Source: Pseudoalteromonas luteoviolacea S2607
GTDB lineage: Bacteria; Pseudomonadota; Gammaproteobacteria; Enterobacterales; Alteromonadaceae
NCBI RefSeq assembly: GCF_001625575.1
Contig: NZ_AUXV01000026.1
Span: 1 to 64,000 of the forward strand
Direction of reading: 5' to 3'
Length of the DNA: 64,000 nt
The position numbers and the translations under genes are program-made. Positions 37,197 through 47,271 of the stretch are shown here, one piece after another. The notes under the pieces are model-generated. The model saw only the letters and a list, made by a program, of their open reading frames with translations. It was not told the origin of the DNA and did not search any database. Every line of letters begins with the position of its first letter. Positions within the stretch are counted from its first letter, which is position 1.

Positions 37197-37805
37197 CTAA
37201 TTTGTGAGTCGTCGGCAATTTTCTCGCACAAATATAGAAGGGTTCTCTGTGATTACTGCAGCCCTTTGGCGATGACAAAAGAACGTGTAAACCTCAAACT
37301 CGAAATCGTCGTTGATGGCTCTACCTACCTGATATAATGCACTAACAAAGTCAGAATCAACACGAAAGTTTTGTTTTACGACATAGTCTTTACTGAGGTA
37401 CCAAAAAAGCTCTATGTCTTCTTGTTTGGCGTAACTCGTTAATACGCTTTTGAGAGTATTACCCATTTCGAAACGTCGAGGCTGTGACTCACCAGTCCAC
37501 CTTTGGTTAGTCGGCTTCACAACGAGTTCCCTCTGGGCAAGTGCGTCATCAAGTGGAAACGTTGGTTTTCCAATATCCATAACGAACTTCTCACGCTCCG
37601 TGTCTCGCTCATTCATGCGGTCGCGAAAATTGGCATAAAACTGAGACAAGCCTTGCGCAGCTGCGTTGGTTGTTTCTTTAAATTCCATTTTAGGAATATT
37701 GCCATACAAGAAGTAGTAAGCAGCCCAAACTAAGATCGCACCTAAAGAAAGGTGCTTTGTCCAAAACCACATTGCGGATAAACGTTTTTTATTTTTTTTA
37801 GCCAT
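37197..37805 (-). CDS. TcpQ-like domain protein, membrane anchored
   Basis: A 202-residue protein with one N-terminal transmembrane helix (about residues 15-36) after a Lys-rich cytoplasmic tip, then a charged linker and a C-terminal domain from about residue 112. That domain (GNTLKSVLTSYAKQEDIELFWYLSKDYVVKQNFRVDSDFVSALYQVGRAI split by short loops) resembles the TcpQ/secretin-accessory C-terminal fold. No pilus or secretion genes flank it. It follows lpxL with 26 bp between, so it may be cotranscribed with that gene. The call is by resemblance only. Confidence 0.6.
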   Translation of the reverse strand: MAKKNKKRLSAMWFWTKHLSLGAILVWAAYYFLYGNIPKMEFKETTNAAAQGLSQFYANFRDRMNERDTEREKFVMDIGKPTFPLDDALAQRELVVKPTNQRWTGESQPRRFEMGNTLKSVLTSYAKQEDIELFWYLSKDYVVKQNFRVDSDFVSALYQVGRAINDDFEFEVYTFFCHRQRAAVITENPSIFVRENCRRLTN

Positions 37806-37831
37806 ATTACGCGACGCCAGTTATTCGTAGT

Positions 37832-38776
37832 TTAAGAGTAATACGATGGATCACTCTCATCAGGCCTAGTTTTAAACCGCCTGTGCAACCACATGTATTG
37901 TTCTGGAGCTTGCATGATTGATTGCTCCATTCTTTTATTAACGCGTGTGACATCATGATTTTCATCTTCACTTGGAAAGTCAGCCATCGCAGGATGAATC
38001 GTGATATGGTATTTACCGTGTTTATCACGAATACCTGTTAAGCTTAATGTCTCACACTTTTTACTAGATGAAAATAATAAAGTACCAGTAGTTGTTGCTG
38101 CATCAGGTACTGCGAAAAAAGGGGCAAACTCACACCGTTTTCTGCCATAGTCTTGGTCTGGCAGGTAGTAACAGACTTTTTTATCGTGAAGTGCCTTCAA
38201 TAACCCTTTTACGTCACGCTTACCTATCAGAAACTCATTAGAGCGCAACCTACCCTTGGTCATAAAGTATTCCATTAAGGGATTATTATGAGGGCGGTAG
38301 AAACCAATGCCTTGCGTATCTGTGCCTAAAATTCTTCCAAGCATTTCTAAATGCAGCATATGAGGTACTAAAAGCAATACGCCTTTGCCATTTTTTTGTG
38401 CACTTTTAAAGTGCTCTAACCCTTTGATAGAGCCAACGGCACGTTTGACACGCCATTCAGGCCACCACCAAGCCATACCCGTTTCAAATGTAGCAATCCC
38501 AGTATTTTCCATATTTTTAAGTACCATGGCACTGCGCGCTTGTTCGTCCATGTCTGGGAAGCAAAGCGTCAAATTAACTTCAGCAATTTTTCGGCGCTTT
38601 TTGACAAAACGATGTACCAGTCTGCCCAGCAACCTTCCGAGAGAAAACTGCACGCTTTGAGGCAGCCAAGAAAGACTATAAAGGACTATGACACCAAGCC
38701 AAGTAAGCCAAAATTTAGGTGCTAAAAACTGTAATTTAAAGGTGGGATTGTGAACCAAGGTGGCGTTCTCGTACAA
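37832..38776 (-). CDS. lpxL: Lipid A biosynthesis lauroyl/palmitoleoyl acyltransferase
   Basis: A 314-residue inner-membrane acyltransferase that adds a secondary acyl chain to Kdo2-lipid A. One N-terminal helix lies at about 24-42. The catalytic HX4E site is HMLHLE, and the remainder follows E. coli LpxL closely: CFPDMDEQARSAMVLKNMENTGIATFETGMAWWWP, GIGFYRPHNNPLMEYFMTKGRLRSN, PDQDYGRKRCEFAPFFAV and MQAPEQYMWLHRRFKTRP. The exact acyl chain (LpxL or LpxP type) cannot be told from sequence. It precedes the TcpQ-like gene. Confidence 0.9.
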   Translation of the reverse strand: MYENATLVHNPTFKLQFLAPKFWLTWLGVIVLYSLSWLPQSVQFSLGRLLGRLVHRFVKKRRKIAEVNLTLCFPDMDEQARSAMVLKNMENTGIATFETGMAWWWPEWRVKRAVGSIKGLEHFKSAQKNGKGVLLLVPHMLHLEMLGRILGTDTQGIGFYRPHNNPLMEYFMTKGRLRSNEFLIGKRDVKGLLKALHDKKVCYYLPDQDYGRKRCEFAPFFAVPDAATTTGTLLFSSSKKCETLSLTGIRDKHGKYHITIHPAMADFPSEDENHDVTRVNKRMEQSIMQAPEQYMWLHRRFKTRPDESDPSYYS

Positions 38777-38882
38777 GCATAAAAGGGAGTAGTTTATCTA
38801 TAACTTGCAATTTGCTCAAGCGTTGTTGATTTGGCAATTGAGGAGTTTGGGACCAGTGGTAACTGGCCCCATCAAATCAAGG

Positions 38883-40232
38883 CTAGTTGTTTGCAACTAA
38901 ACCTCTGTTGATTGCTTCTAGATCGTCACGAGTTAAGTCACCAGAAGCTTGTTTCAGTTGTAGCGTCGACAAGATGTACTGATAACGTAAATTTGCTAAG
39001 TTACGTTTGGCACTGTAAAGGTTACGCGTGCTCACTAAAACATCAACGATAGTACGAGTACCTACTTCAAAGCCAGCTTCAGTTGCTTGTAAAGCACTTT
39101 CAGCTGAGACCACCGCTTGTTCTAAAGCGCGATAAGTCGCCACATCAGACATTACTTGGTTGTAAGAAGTGATTACTGAACGTGTAATGTTACGCATTGA
39201 CGCTTCTAGGTCTTCACTTGCCGCAACATACAGTGCTCTAGCCTGATCTGTTGCTGCAACCGTTCTACCACCAGAGTATATTGGAACGTCAAGTTGTAGC
39301 CCAATTGTGGTTTCGTCGCTACGAGGTGCAAGTTCACTGCCTGGCGTATTGGTCAATGAATCCCCGTGTGATGCTTGGAAAGACAAAGTAGGGTAATGTC
39401 CTGCTTGCGCTTGATCGATTTGATCTTGTGCAATTTCTAGAGATGACTTTGCTACCTGTAACGAAAGGTTTTTCTCTTTCGCAATGTTGATGAAATCATC
39501 TGCTTGTTTGTTCGGTTTTACCGTTGAAAACTTTTCTGTATTTAACTTATCGAGTTTTGCGTGGTATTTACCTGTGATTGTGCGCAGAGTTTCACGTGCC
39601 GTTTCAACTTCGTTTTGCGCAACAATCTCATTTGCAACTGATTGGTCAAATTGAGCTTGTGCCTCGTGAACATCAGTAATTGCTGTCAAACCTACTTCGT
39701 AACGCTGTTTGGTTTGCTCAAGTTGGCGTTCGATTGCACGCTTTTCTGCTTGTACGAACTCTAAGCCGTCTAGTGCACCAAGTACATTAAAGTAGCCCTG
39801 TGCGATACGTACAATCAGGTTTTGTTTTTCTTGCTCATACTGAGTCAAAGATTGCATCGCGCGCTTTTCAGCAATTGATAAACCTTCCCAAATACTAAGA
39901 TCGAAAATAGTTTGGTTTAACGTCAGTGTACGAGAAAATGAGTCTCTATAGCTGTCGTTTAATGTATACCCAGATTCATCATTTTGTGTCGGTAGTGAAC
40001 CTGTAGAGTCGGTATCAGAATAGCTTAGTCTTAGTCCCAATGTTGGTAGTAAAGCACCAAGTGCGCTGTCTTGTGCGTACTTTTGTGCATCTGCATTGGC
40101 TTTTGCACGCAACACCGTAGGATCGTTTGCCGTCGCAATGTCGTAAACTTGAAGCAGGTCTTCTGCGTATGAGCTGTTACTTGACAGCGCACAGGTCAAG
40201 CCAACCAACATAGATAAAATGGTTTTTTTCAT
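38883..40232 (-). CDS. tolC: Outer membrane efflux channel TolC
   Basis: A 449-residue outer-membrane protein with a signal peptide MKKTILSMLVGLTCALSSNS cleaved near residue 23. Two TolC/OEP repeats follow (about residues 25-215 and 230-435), with LNQTIFDLSIWEGLSIAEKRAM and LDVPIYSGGRTVAATDQARALY, then long periplasmic helices. It forms the trimeric exit duct for RND pumps and type I secretion. No pump genes are adjacent. It is divergent from nudF, as in many relatives where tolC and nudF are neighbours. Confidence 0.93.
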   Translation of the reverse strand: MKKTILSMLVGLTCALSSNSSYAEDLLQVYDIATANDPTVLRAKANADAQKYAQDSALGALLPTLGLRLSYSDTDSTGSLPTQNDESGYTLNDSYRDSFSRTLTLNQTIFDLSIWEGLSIAEKRAMQSLTQYEQEKQNLIVRIAQGYFNVLGALDGLEFVQAEKRAIERQLEQTKQRYEVGLTAITDVHEAQAQFDQSVANEIVAQNEVETARETLRTITGKYHAKLDKLNTEKFSTVKPNKQADDFINIAKEKNLSLQVAKSSLEIAQDQIDQAQAGHYPTLSFQASHGDSLTNTPGSELAPRSDETTIGLQLDVPIYSGGRTVAATDQARALYVAASEDLEASMRNITRSVITSYNQVMSDVATYRALEQAVVSAESALQATEAGFEVGTRTIVDVLVSTRNLYSAKRNLANLRYQYILSTLQLKQASGDLTRDDLEAINRGLVANN

Positions 40233-40336
40233 TATTTTTGCAGTCCTTAGACAATTTTATTGTCAGCATGTTACCTTGTTTTCATGCAAATTCCCAAGTG
40301 CTATTCAGGGATAAAAACAAAACAAGTGTAACAGAA

Positions 40337-40342
40337 TATAAT
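40337..40342 (+). promoter_or_regulatory. Candidate -10 box in the tolC/nudF gap
   Basis: A perfect TATAAT lies about 100 bp upstream of the nudF start. No good -35 is seen at 16-18 bp, so the promoter call is weak. The same gap holds GACAAT-TTT-ATTGTC (40250-40264), an inverted repeat in the tolC leader that could be an operator or an RNA hairpin. Confidence 0.35.
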
Positions 40343-40443
40343 ACATTATCAGTTCTGGCTTTTCGGGCCCGTTTCGTTGCTTATTGCAATATGGGGATAA
40401 AATAGCCGATATTAAACCCTACTTTATGAATCTAGGATTAAAA

Positions 40444-41067
40444 ATGAAAGAAATTAGCCAATACAATAGCAATGATGTTGTATTGAAGCCGTCTTCGGGT
40501 GGTGTTTTGTACGATGGGTTTCTAACAATCAAAGAATATGCCTTTGAACACGCGCTATTTGACGGTGGTGTATCTGAGACAATCCGCAGGGAGATTATTG
40601 ACCGTGGTCATGCGGTGGCAGTGTTACCTTATGATCCTGTTAGAGATGAAGTATTATTAATCGAACAAATTCGCATTGGTGCTTTGGCAACGAAAAACTC
40701 TCCTTGGTTATTGGAATGTATTGCGGGAATGGCTGAGGGAAGTACTGATCTCGAGGGAGTTGCCAGAAAAGAGGCACAAGAAGAAGCTGGTTTGAAGCTC
40801 AACAAACTGCATTACATGCGCTCATATTTATCTAGCCCAGGTGGGTCTACAGAGCGTTTATATTTATATTTAGCGGAAGTGGATTTAAGCGAGCATGTAG
40901 CAGGTGTTTTTGGTTTGGAAGAAGAAGGTGAAGACATAAAAACGCATGTATTACCTTTCGACGAAGCGATGGCGAGGCTCGAAAGTGAGGAAATTGATAA
41001 CGCTGCTACCGTGATTAGTCTACAATGGTTAGCGCTAAATAAATCGAAACTTGCAACAATGTTGTGA
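40444..41067 (+). CDS. nudF: ADP-ribose pyrophosphatase NudF
   Basis: A 207-residue Nudix hydrolase splitting ADP-ribose to AMP and ribose 5-phosphate. ATG 40444 (MKEISQYNSNDVV) has AGGA upstream and gives a family-like length (E. coli 209); the frame opens earlier at 40384. The Nudix box is GMAEGSTDLEGVARKEAQEEAGL, split by family spacing, and AVLPYDPVRDEVLLIEQIRIGAL and SSPGGSTERLYLY are diagnostic. It starts the nudF-DUF1249-cpdA-yqiA-parE-parC series, the same order as in E. coli. Confidence 0.95.
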   Translation: MKEISQYNSNDVVLKPSSGGVLYDGFLTIKEYAFEHALFDGGVSETIRREIIDRGHAVAVLPYDPVRDEVLLIEQIRIGALATKNSPWLLECIAGMAEGSTDLEGVARKEAQEEAGLKLNKLHYMRSYLSSPGGSTERLYLYLAEVDLSEHVAGVFGLEEEGEDIKTHVLPFDEAMARLESEEIDNAATVISLQWLALNKSKLATML

Positions 41068-41068
41068 A

Positions 41069-41563
41069 ATGGGAGTCATTTTGTCTGGTTTGATGCGTGA
41101 ATATGGATTAAAGGGTAAGGCTTCTGAGCGAAGTTACGTACAGTCTTTACCTCAATATATAACTTTGTGTGAGCGCAACTATTTGCGTGCACTTAAGGTG
41201 ATGCCTGAAGAACAAGTGGGCAAACAGCGTCAAATTAAAATGGGCTCTATGGACTTCTACATTGTTGTCGATGATGTTGAAAAATATACAACGGATATTT
41301 CTATCCGCCAAAAGCATGGTTTAAGCTGCCATATCGGCGAATTTGAACTGGCTGTGAGACTGTATCATGATGCACGCGTCGCTGAAGTTGTGCAGCACAA
41401 TTATCACCAAAAAGTGAAACCATCATATCGTTACCCTAACCCGAATATGCACCACAAAGACGAGAAGTATCAGTTGAATGCGTTTTTAGCCGATTGGCTT
41501 ATAGCTTGTATCGAAAACGGTCGAGTGCCATTGAATTGGGACGTAAATAATGGGCTGGTTTGA
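41069..41563 (+). CDS. yqiB: DUF1249 family protein (YqiB-like)
   Basis: A protein of up to 164 residues. The exact start is unclear: ATG 41069, TTG 41081 (GGGAG just upstream) and ATG 41093 are all possible. The conserved part begins YITLCERNYLRALKVMP, with ELAVRLYHDARVAEVV and DEKYQLNAFLADWL near the C-terminus, exactly as in E. coli YqiB. The function is unknown. It begins right after nudF and overlaps cpdA by 14 bp. Confidence 0.9.
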   Translation: MGVILSGLMREYGLKGKASERSYVQSLPQYITLCERNYLRALKVMPEEQVGKQRQIKMGSMDFYIVVDDVEKYTTDISIRQKHGLSCHIGEFELAVRLYHDARVAEVVQHNYHQKVKPSYRYPNPNMHHKDEKYQLNAFLADWLIACIENGRVPLNWDVNNGLV

Positions 41564-42314
41564 AGACAAATACGAGTTCAATCAGGCACAATTGCGCATT
41601 GCTCATATCACAGACACACACTTATTTGCCGATGAGGGTGGGGAATATTTTGGCGTGAACACAGCGCAGCACTTCGGCGCTATTTTAAACGCGCTTGCGC
41701 AATTGAATTTAGATGCGGTTATCTTTGGTGGCGATCTCACCCAAGATCATACTTATGAGTCGTATGAGTTATTTGCAAGGCTGGTAGCAAGCTCTAAGTT
41801 GGCGTGCCCGCTATTTTGGTTGCCAGGTAACCATGATGACATCGAGTATTTATCAAAAATCAGTCACGGGCAAATTCAACAAACTAAACGTATCGCTTTT
41901 GAAATGGGCCAAATTCTGCTGGTAAATAGTAAAGGTCCAACCCCAGCGGGCTGGATTGAAACCTCACATTTAAACGAACTAGAGAAACATTGTGAGTCAC
42001 CTAGTGTTGTTTTTTGTCATCACAACCCTTTGCCTATAGATGGTTACCTCGATAAGCATATGTTAGACAATGGCCCCCAGTTGCTTAATCGGCTAGTGGA
42101 TAGCGGACAAGTGTTGGGTTTATTTCATGGCCACGTACATAACGAGTACCAGTTTCGGTTTCGAGGCATGACGCTCTATGCAACTCCAGCGACCTCAATC
42201 CAATTCACTAAGAATACAGCGCAGTGGCAACAAGAAAATTTAGGCGCGGCGTACAGGTTGATTAATTGGACACAGGATGGCATACAAACAGAGGTTAAAT
42301 GGCTCGAAAAGTAA
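41550..42314 (+). CDS. cpdA: 3',5'-cyclic AMP phosphodiesterase CpdA
   Basis: A 254-residue calcineurin-like phosphoesterase that lowers cAMP. The metal ligands are in AHITDTHLF, FGGDLTQD, LPGNHDD, FCHHNPLP and GHVHNEYQF, the complete five-motif set. It overlaps yqiB by 14 bp and yqiA by 16 bp. Length and motif order agree with E. coli CpdA (275 residues), minus the C-terminal tail. Confidence 0.95.
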   Translation: MGWFEDKYEFNQAQLRIAHITDTHLFADEGGEYFGVNTAQHFGAILNALAQLNLDAVIFGGDLTQDHTYESYELFARLVASSKLACPLFWLPGNHDDIEYLSKISHGQIQQTKRIAFEMGQILLVNSKGPTPAGWIETSHLNELEKHCESPSVVFCHHNPLPIDGYLDKHMLDNGPQLLNRLVDSGQVLGLFHGHVHNEYQFRFRGMTLYATPATSIQFTKNTAQWQQENLGAAYRLINWTQDGIQTEVKWLEK

Positions 42315-42856
42315 TTTATATCCACGGCTTTAATAGTTCAGAGAAATCATTTAAAGCACAGCAATTTGGTGAATTTTGCCAAGCTCAATGCGAATATATT
42401 GTACCTCGTTTACACTATGATCCGCGCATCGCGATTATTCAACTTGAGCAGTTAATTGACAACGATAGTGTACTAGTCGGCAGTTCGTTAGGTGGGTTTT
42501 ACGCAACATATTTATCTGAACGGTTTGCAATTAAAGCAGTTGTTGTAAACCCAGCAATTAGGCCGGATAAATTGTTATGGGATTACCTCGGAACTCAGTA
42601 TAATCCCTATCAGGATATAGAATATGAGCTTACCAAAGAACATGTCTTTGCACTTAAGAGTATGTATGTTAAGCAATTAACTACTCCAAGCAATATATTG
42701 CTATTACAGCAAACTGGTGACGAGGTGTTACCTTATCAAGAAGCTGTGGAGTATTATCGTGACTGCCCATCGAAAATAGAGTTTGGTGGAGATCACAGTT
42801 TCATGAATTTTGAAAGGCACTTTGATCGCCTCGCCAATTTTCTTAAAATTAACTAA
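42299..42856 (+). CDS. yqiA: YqiA-type esterase (alpha/beta hydrolase)
   Basis: A 185-residue alpha/beta hydrolase. IYIHGFNSSEKSFKA supplies the oxyanion loop, LVGSSLGGFYATYLS the nucleophile elbow with Ser, LQQTGDEVLPYQEA the acid and FGGDHSFMNFE the His. E. coli YqiA is an esterase of unknown physiological substrate. The gene lies between cpdA and parE, its conserved place. Confidence 0.93.
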   Translation: MARKVIYIHGFNSSEKSFKAQQFGEFCQAQCEYIVPRLHYDPRIAIIQLEQLIDNDSVLVGSSLGGFYATYLSERFAIKAVVVNPAIRPDKLLWDYLGTQYNPYQDIEYELTKEHVFALKSMYVKQLTTPSNILLLQQTGDEVLPYQEAVEYYRDCPSKIEFGGDHSFMNFERHFDRLANFLKIN

Positions 42857-42888
42857 AACATAAAGAAATAACTTAGTCAGTAGCATTT

Positions 42889-44778
42889 ATGAGTCAGCAA
42901 AATTATAACGCAGAAGCCATTGAGGTGTTAAATGGCTTAGAGCCAGTTAAACGCCGTCCGGGTATGTATACGGACACCACTCGACCAAACCACTTAGGTC
43001 AGGAAGTTATCGACAACAGTGTTGATGAAGCATTGGCAGGTCATGCGAGTAAAATTGATGTAATTTTGCATGAAGATAACTCGCTGCAAGTCATTGATGA
43101 TGGCCGTGGTATGCCTGTGGATGTGCACCCTGAAGAAGGGATCCCAGGTGTCGAATTAATATTAACTAAACTTCATGCCGGCGGTAAGTTCTCAAATAAA
43201 AACTACCAATTTTCAGGTGGCTTGCACGGCGTAGGTATCTCGGTTGTAAACGCGCTCTCTACCCGGGTGGAAGTAACGGTAAAGCGTGATGCGCAGCAAT
43301 TTGAAATCGCATTTGAAAACGGTGACAAAGTACAGGATTTAGAGGTAACCGGTAGCGTTGGTAAGCGTAACACAGGTACTTCAGTTCAGTTTTGGCCAGA
43401 TGCTAGCTATTTTGACTCTGCCAACTTCTCTTTGACAAAACTTAATCATTTACTCAAAGCAAAAGCTGTTTTATGTCCGGGCTTACGCATACGATTTATC
43501 AATAAACAAACCAAAGAAACACAAGAGTGGCACTTTGAATCGGGTTTGCAAGATTACTTAAGTGACAGCGCCAAAGATTTAGAAGTGCTACCGAAATCTC
43601 CATTTACAGGGAGTTTCAGTGGTTCTACTGAGGGGGTTGACTGGGCGTTGCATTGGCTGCCAGAAGGTGGCGAGTCAATAGCAGAGAGCTATGTAAACCT
43701 GATCCCAACAGCGCAGGGTGGTACCCATGTAAACGGGTTAAGACAAGGCCTTTTAGAGGCGATGCGAGAGTTTTGCGAATTCCGTAATTTATTGCCTAGA
43801 GGTGTCAAGCTGACACCAGATGATGTTTGGGATAAGTGCAGTTACGTACTTTCTGTGAAAATGCAGGATCCACAATTTGCGGGTCAAACAAAAGAAAAGC
43901 TCTCCTCTCGTTCATGTGCAACATTTGTATCGGGTATTGTGAAAGACGCGTTTAGCCTATGGTTGAACGAGCACACAGATACCGCTGAGCTGCTGGCTGA
44001 ACTGTGTATCAGCAACGCCCAAAAACGACTACGAGCTGCTAAGAAAGTCGTACGTAAAAAAGTAACCAGTGGTCCTGCATTGCCCGGTAAGTTAACGGAT
44101 TGCTCAGGCAGTGAAACTGAGCGTTCAGAGCTATTTTTAGTAGAAGGTGACTCGGCGGGTGGTTCAGCTAAGCAGGCGCGTGACCGAGAATTTCAGGCCA
44201 TCATGCCTTTGCGTGGTAAAATCTTGAATACTTGGGAAGTTGACTCGGGTCAGATTTTAGCTTCTCAAGAAGTCCACGATATTTCTGTCGCGTTGGGAAT
44301 TGACCCTGACTCAACAGACTTATCCGCACTGCGCTATGGCAAAGTGTGTATCCTTGCAGATGCAGACTCGGACGGTCTACACATTGCAACCTTGCTATGT
44401 GCGTTGTTTGTAAAACATTTCCCAACCTTGGTTGAGGCAGGGCACGTTTACGTTGCAATGCCACCACTATTTAGAATCGATGTGGGCAAAGAAGTATATT
44501 ACGCGCTAGATGAAGATGAAAAACGTGGCATATTAGACCGCATTGAAGCGGAGAAAAAACGTGGCAAAGTCAATGTGCAACGATTTAAGGGGTTGGGTGA
44601 AATGAACCCAATGCAATTGCGTGAGACCACGATGGACCCCAATACCCGTCGTTTAGTTCAGCTTACTTTAGATGAACAAGAACAGACGATGGAAATGATG
44701 GATATGCTGTTGGCGAAAAAGCGCTCCGGCGATCGTAAAGCTTGGTTAGAGCAACATGGCGACAAAGCCGAGGTATAA
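42889..44778 (+). CDS. parE: DNA topoisomerase IV subunit B
   Basis: A 629-residue ATPase subunit (E. coli 630) of the enzyme that decatenates daughter chromosomes. The GHKL ATPase part has VIDNSVDEALAGHA, VIDDGRGMPVD and GGLHGVGISVVNALS. The TOPRIM domain has LFLVEGDSAGGSAKQARDRE and LADADSDGLHIATLLCALF, where DSDGLH is the ParE form of gyrase DSDGAH. RFKGLGEMNPMQLRETTMDP follows. parC is 18 bp downstream. Confidence 0.98.
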   Translation: MSQQNYNAEAIEVLNGLEPVKRRPGMYTDTTRPNHLGQEVIDNSVDEALAGHASKIDVILHEDNSLQVIDDGRGMPVDVHPEEGIPGVELILTKLHAGGKFSNKNYQFSGGLHGVGISVVNALSTRVEVTVKRDAQQFEIAFENGDKVQDLEVTGSVGKRNTGTSVQFWPDASYFDSANFSLTKLNHLLKAKAVLCPGLRIRFINKQTKETQEWHFESGLQDYLSDSAKDLEVLPKSPFTGSFSGSTEGVDWALHWLPEGGESIAESYVNLIPTAQGGTHVNGLRQGLLEAMREFCEFRNLLPRGVKLTPDDVWDKCSYVLSVKMQDPQFAGQTKEKLSSRSCATFVSGIVKDAFSLWLNEHTDTAELLAELCISNAQKRLRAAKKVVRKKVTSGPALPGKLTDCSGSETERSELFLVEGDSAGGSAKQARDREFQAIMPLRGKILNTWEVDSGQILASQEVHDISVALGIDPDSTDLSALRYGKVCILADADSDGLHIATLLCALFVKHFPTLVEAGHVYVAMPPLFRIDVGKEVYYALDEDEKRGILDRIEAEKKRGKVNVQRFKGLGEMNPMQLRETTMDPNTRRLVQLTLDEQEQTMEMMDMLLAKKRSGDRKAWLEQHGDKAEV

Positions 44779-44796
44779 CAAGAAGTAAGGTGTGTC

Positions 44797-47091
44797 ATGA
44801 CTGATCCACAAGCCCTGTCATTGCAGGGGATAGAACAATTACCAATGGGGCGCTTTACTGAAGACGCCTACTTAAATTATTCCATGTACGTGATCATGGA
44901 TAGGGCATTGCCACATATTGGTGATGGCTTAAAGCCGGTTCAACGTCGCATTGTTTATGCAATGAGTGAACTGGGGTTATCTGCAGCTGCAAAGTATAAG
45001 AAGTCTGCGCGTACGGTAGGTGACGTATTAGGTAAGTACCATCCGCACGGCGACAGCGCATGTTATGAAGCCATGGTTTTAATGGCGCAGCCGTTTTCAT
45101 ACCGTTATCCGTTGGTGGATGGGCAAGGTAACTGGGGCGCAGCAGATGATCCTAAATCATTTGCTGCAATGCGTTATACCGAAGCGCGCTTATCAAAATT
45201 TTCAGAAGTATTGCTCAAAGAACTCGGTCAGGGCACTGTAGACTGGGCGCCAAACTTTGATGGCACAATGAAAGAGCCACAGGTATTACCTGCACGCCTT
45301 CCGCATATCTTATTAAATGGTGTGACTGGTATTGCTGTTGGCATGGCTACTGATATTCCACCGCATAACGTCAATGAGCTGGCAACGGCGTGCTGCATGT
45401 TGTTGGACAAGCCAAAAACGACTTTAGAGGAATTGCTGGAAGTTGTTCAAGCTCCGGATTACCCCACCGAAGCTGAAATTATTACGCCAAAAGATGATAT
45501 TCGTAAAATCTATACGACTGGCCGTGGGTCAATCAAGATGCGTGCTGTGTATCAAGAAGAGCAAGGCGAAATTGTTATTACGGCATTACCGCATCAAACG
45601 TCTGGCGGAAAAATACTAGAGCAAATCGCCGCCCAAATGACAGCTAAAAAGCTGCCAATGGTTGCGGATTTGCGCGATGAGTCTGACCATGAAAACCCAA
45701 CGCGAATTGTTGTCGTACCGCGTTCAAATCGTGTTAAAGCTGAGCCTCTAATGGCACACTTATTCGCGACGACCGATCTTGAGAAAAACTATCGTGTAAA
45801 CCTCAATATGATTGGGCTTGATGGGCGTCCACAAGTTAAAGATATCCAGCAAATCCTTTCTGAGTGGCTGATATTCCGTCGTGAAACTGTGCGCAGAAGG
45901 CTACAGTATCGTTTAGATAAGGTCTTGGCTCGCTTGCATATTTTAGAAGGCTTGATGGTTGCTTTCTTAAACATTGACGAAGTGATTGAGATCATACGTA
46001 ATGAAGAAGATCCGAAAGCAGAGTTAATGTCTCGCTTTGGATTGTCTGAAACACAAGCCGAAGCGATTCTAGACTTAAAACTGCGCCACCTAGCAAAGCT
46101 AGAAGAAATGAAGATCCGCGGTGAACAAGATGAGTTAAGTAAAGAACGCGATAAGCTAGAGTTAACATTGGGTTCTGAGCGTCGTATGTCGACGTTAATG
46201 AAGAAAGAGATCCAAGAAGCGGCTGAGCTTTATGGTGATGAAAGACGCTCCCCAGTGATCGAAAGGCAAGAAGCTAAAGCGCTTAGCGAGAAAGATCTGA
46301 TCCCATCCGAAGCGGTTACTGTGGTGCTTTCTGAAAAAGGTTGGGCACGCTTTGCTAAAGGTCATGAGATTGATGCTGAGGGATTAAACTACCGTTCTGG
46401 GGATAGCTATAAAGCCTCAGCCAAAGGTAAGAGCAACCAGCCCGCGGTCTTTTTGGACAGTTCTGGTCGCGCCTTTGCAACAGATGCACATAGTTTACCG
46501 TCAGCGAGAAGCCAAGGTGAGCCGATGACTGGCCGATTTAACCTCGCAGCTGGGGCTAATTTTGAACATGTCGTTATGGGCGAAGAGCAAGAGTTGTATT
46601 TAATGGCCACTGATGGTGGGTACGGCTTTATTACAGAATTTTCTGATCTCGTGAGCAAAAATAAAAACGGTAAAGCGCTAGTAAGCATTCCAAAAGGTGC
46701 TGAGTTAATGGCGCCAATTGCCGTTAATGATGTTGCTACTGACCGCTTGATGGCAATTTCGAATGAAGGTCGTATGCTGTTGTTCCCGCTTAGGGATTTA
46801 CCCAAATTGGCCAAAGGCAAAGGCAATAAGATTATTTCTATACCGAGTGCCAAAGTGCAGGCAAGGGAAGAGTTTGTGAAAGTGCTGGCAGTCGTCCCAG
46901 AGGGTCGTGCCGTTACGTTGTATGCTGGTAAGCGAAAGCTCACTCTTAAGCATTCTGATCTAGAACACTATTTTGGAGAGCGCGGCCGACGAGGTAACAA
47001 GCTGCCAAGAGGCCTACAACGTGTCGATAACTTTGAGATTGAGTTCTTAGAAACCGAAAATACCAATACTGAAGGCGATCCAGAAGCTTAG
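44797..47091 (+). CDS. parC: DNA topoisomerase IV subunit A
   Basis: A 764-residue DNA-cleaving subunit. The catalytic Tyr127 lies in [12 protein letters not shown], and [20 protein letters not shown] forms the quinolone pocket. Ser87 and Glu91, equal to E. coli Ser80 and Glu84, are wild type, so no target-site resistance is visible. The C-terminal beta-pinwheel runs from about residue 490. GTG-type starts were not needed; ATG 44797 follows a purine-rich GAAGTAAGG site. A terminator lies 13 bp after the stop. Confidence 0.98.
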   Translation: MTDPQALSLQGIEQLPMGRFTEDAYLNYSMYVIMDRALPHIGDGLKPVQRRIVYAMSELGLSAAAKYKKSARTVGDVLGKYHPHGDSACYEAMVLMAQPFSYRYPLVDGQGNWGAADDPKSFAAMRYTEARLSKFSEVLLKELGQGTVDWAPNFDGTMKEPQVLPARLPHILLNGVTGIAVGMATDIPPHNVNELATACCMLLDKPKTTLEELLEVVQAPDYPTEAEIITPKDDIRKIYTTGRGSIKMRAVYQEEQGEIVITALPHQTSGGKILEQIAAQMTAKKLPMVADLRDESDHENPTRIVVVPRSNRVKAEPLMAHLFATTDLEKNYRVNLNMIGLDGRPQVKDIQQILSEWLIFRRETVRRRLQYRLDKVLARLHILEGLMVAFLNIDEVIEIIRNEEDPKAELMSRFGLSETQAEAILDLKLRHLAKLEEMKIRGEQDELSKERDKLELTLGSERRMSTLMKKEIQEAAELYGDERRSPVIERQEAKALSEKDLIPSEAVTVVLSEKGWARFAKGHEIDAEGLNYRSGDSYKASAKGKSNQPAVFLDSSGRAFATDAHSLPSARSQGEPMTGRFNLAAGANFEHVVMGEEQELYLMATDGGYGFITEFSDLVSKNKNGKALVSIPKGAELMAPIAVNDVATDRLMAISNEGRMLLFPLRDLPKLAKGKGNKIISIPSAKVQAREEFVKVLAVVPEGRAVTLYAGKRKLTLKHSDLEHYFGERGRRGNKLPRGLQRVDNFEIEFLETENTNTEGDPEA

Positions 47092-47104
47092 CAGCCAACG
47101 AGAG

Positions 47105-47130
47105 AGCGGGTCCTATGACCCGCTTTTTTA
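47105..47130 (+). terminator. Terminator after parC
   Basis: AGCGGGTC and GACCCGCT form a perfect 8-bp stem with loop CTAT, followed by six T. It ends the nudF-to-parC operon. Confidence 0.93.
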
Positions 47131-47271
47131 TTGTGATTTCTATGATTGATGATGAGCACATTGTCATCACTTTCTCGCTAACCTGTCATTTTGCTGTAAA
47201 AACCCTGATGTATGACAAGCAATTTCTATCTGAGTCGGCTAGAATACACGGTTATAAGTTATTCTTGTTCA

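Noticed and set aside
38849-38870. Hairpin GGGACCAGT/ACTGGCCCC between lpxL and tolC as a terminator
   Set aside because: One mismatch and no T-tract on either strand, so termination is unsupported.
45055-45070. Quinolone-resistance change in parC
   Set aside because: The Ser and Glu equal to E. coli Ser80 and Glu84 are both wild type.
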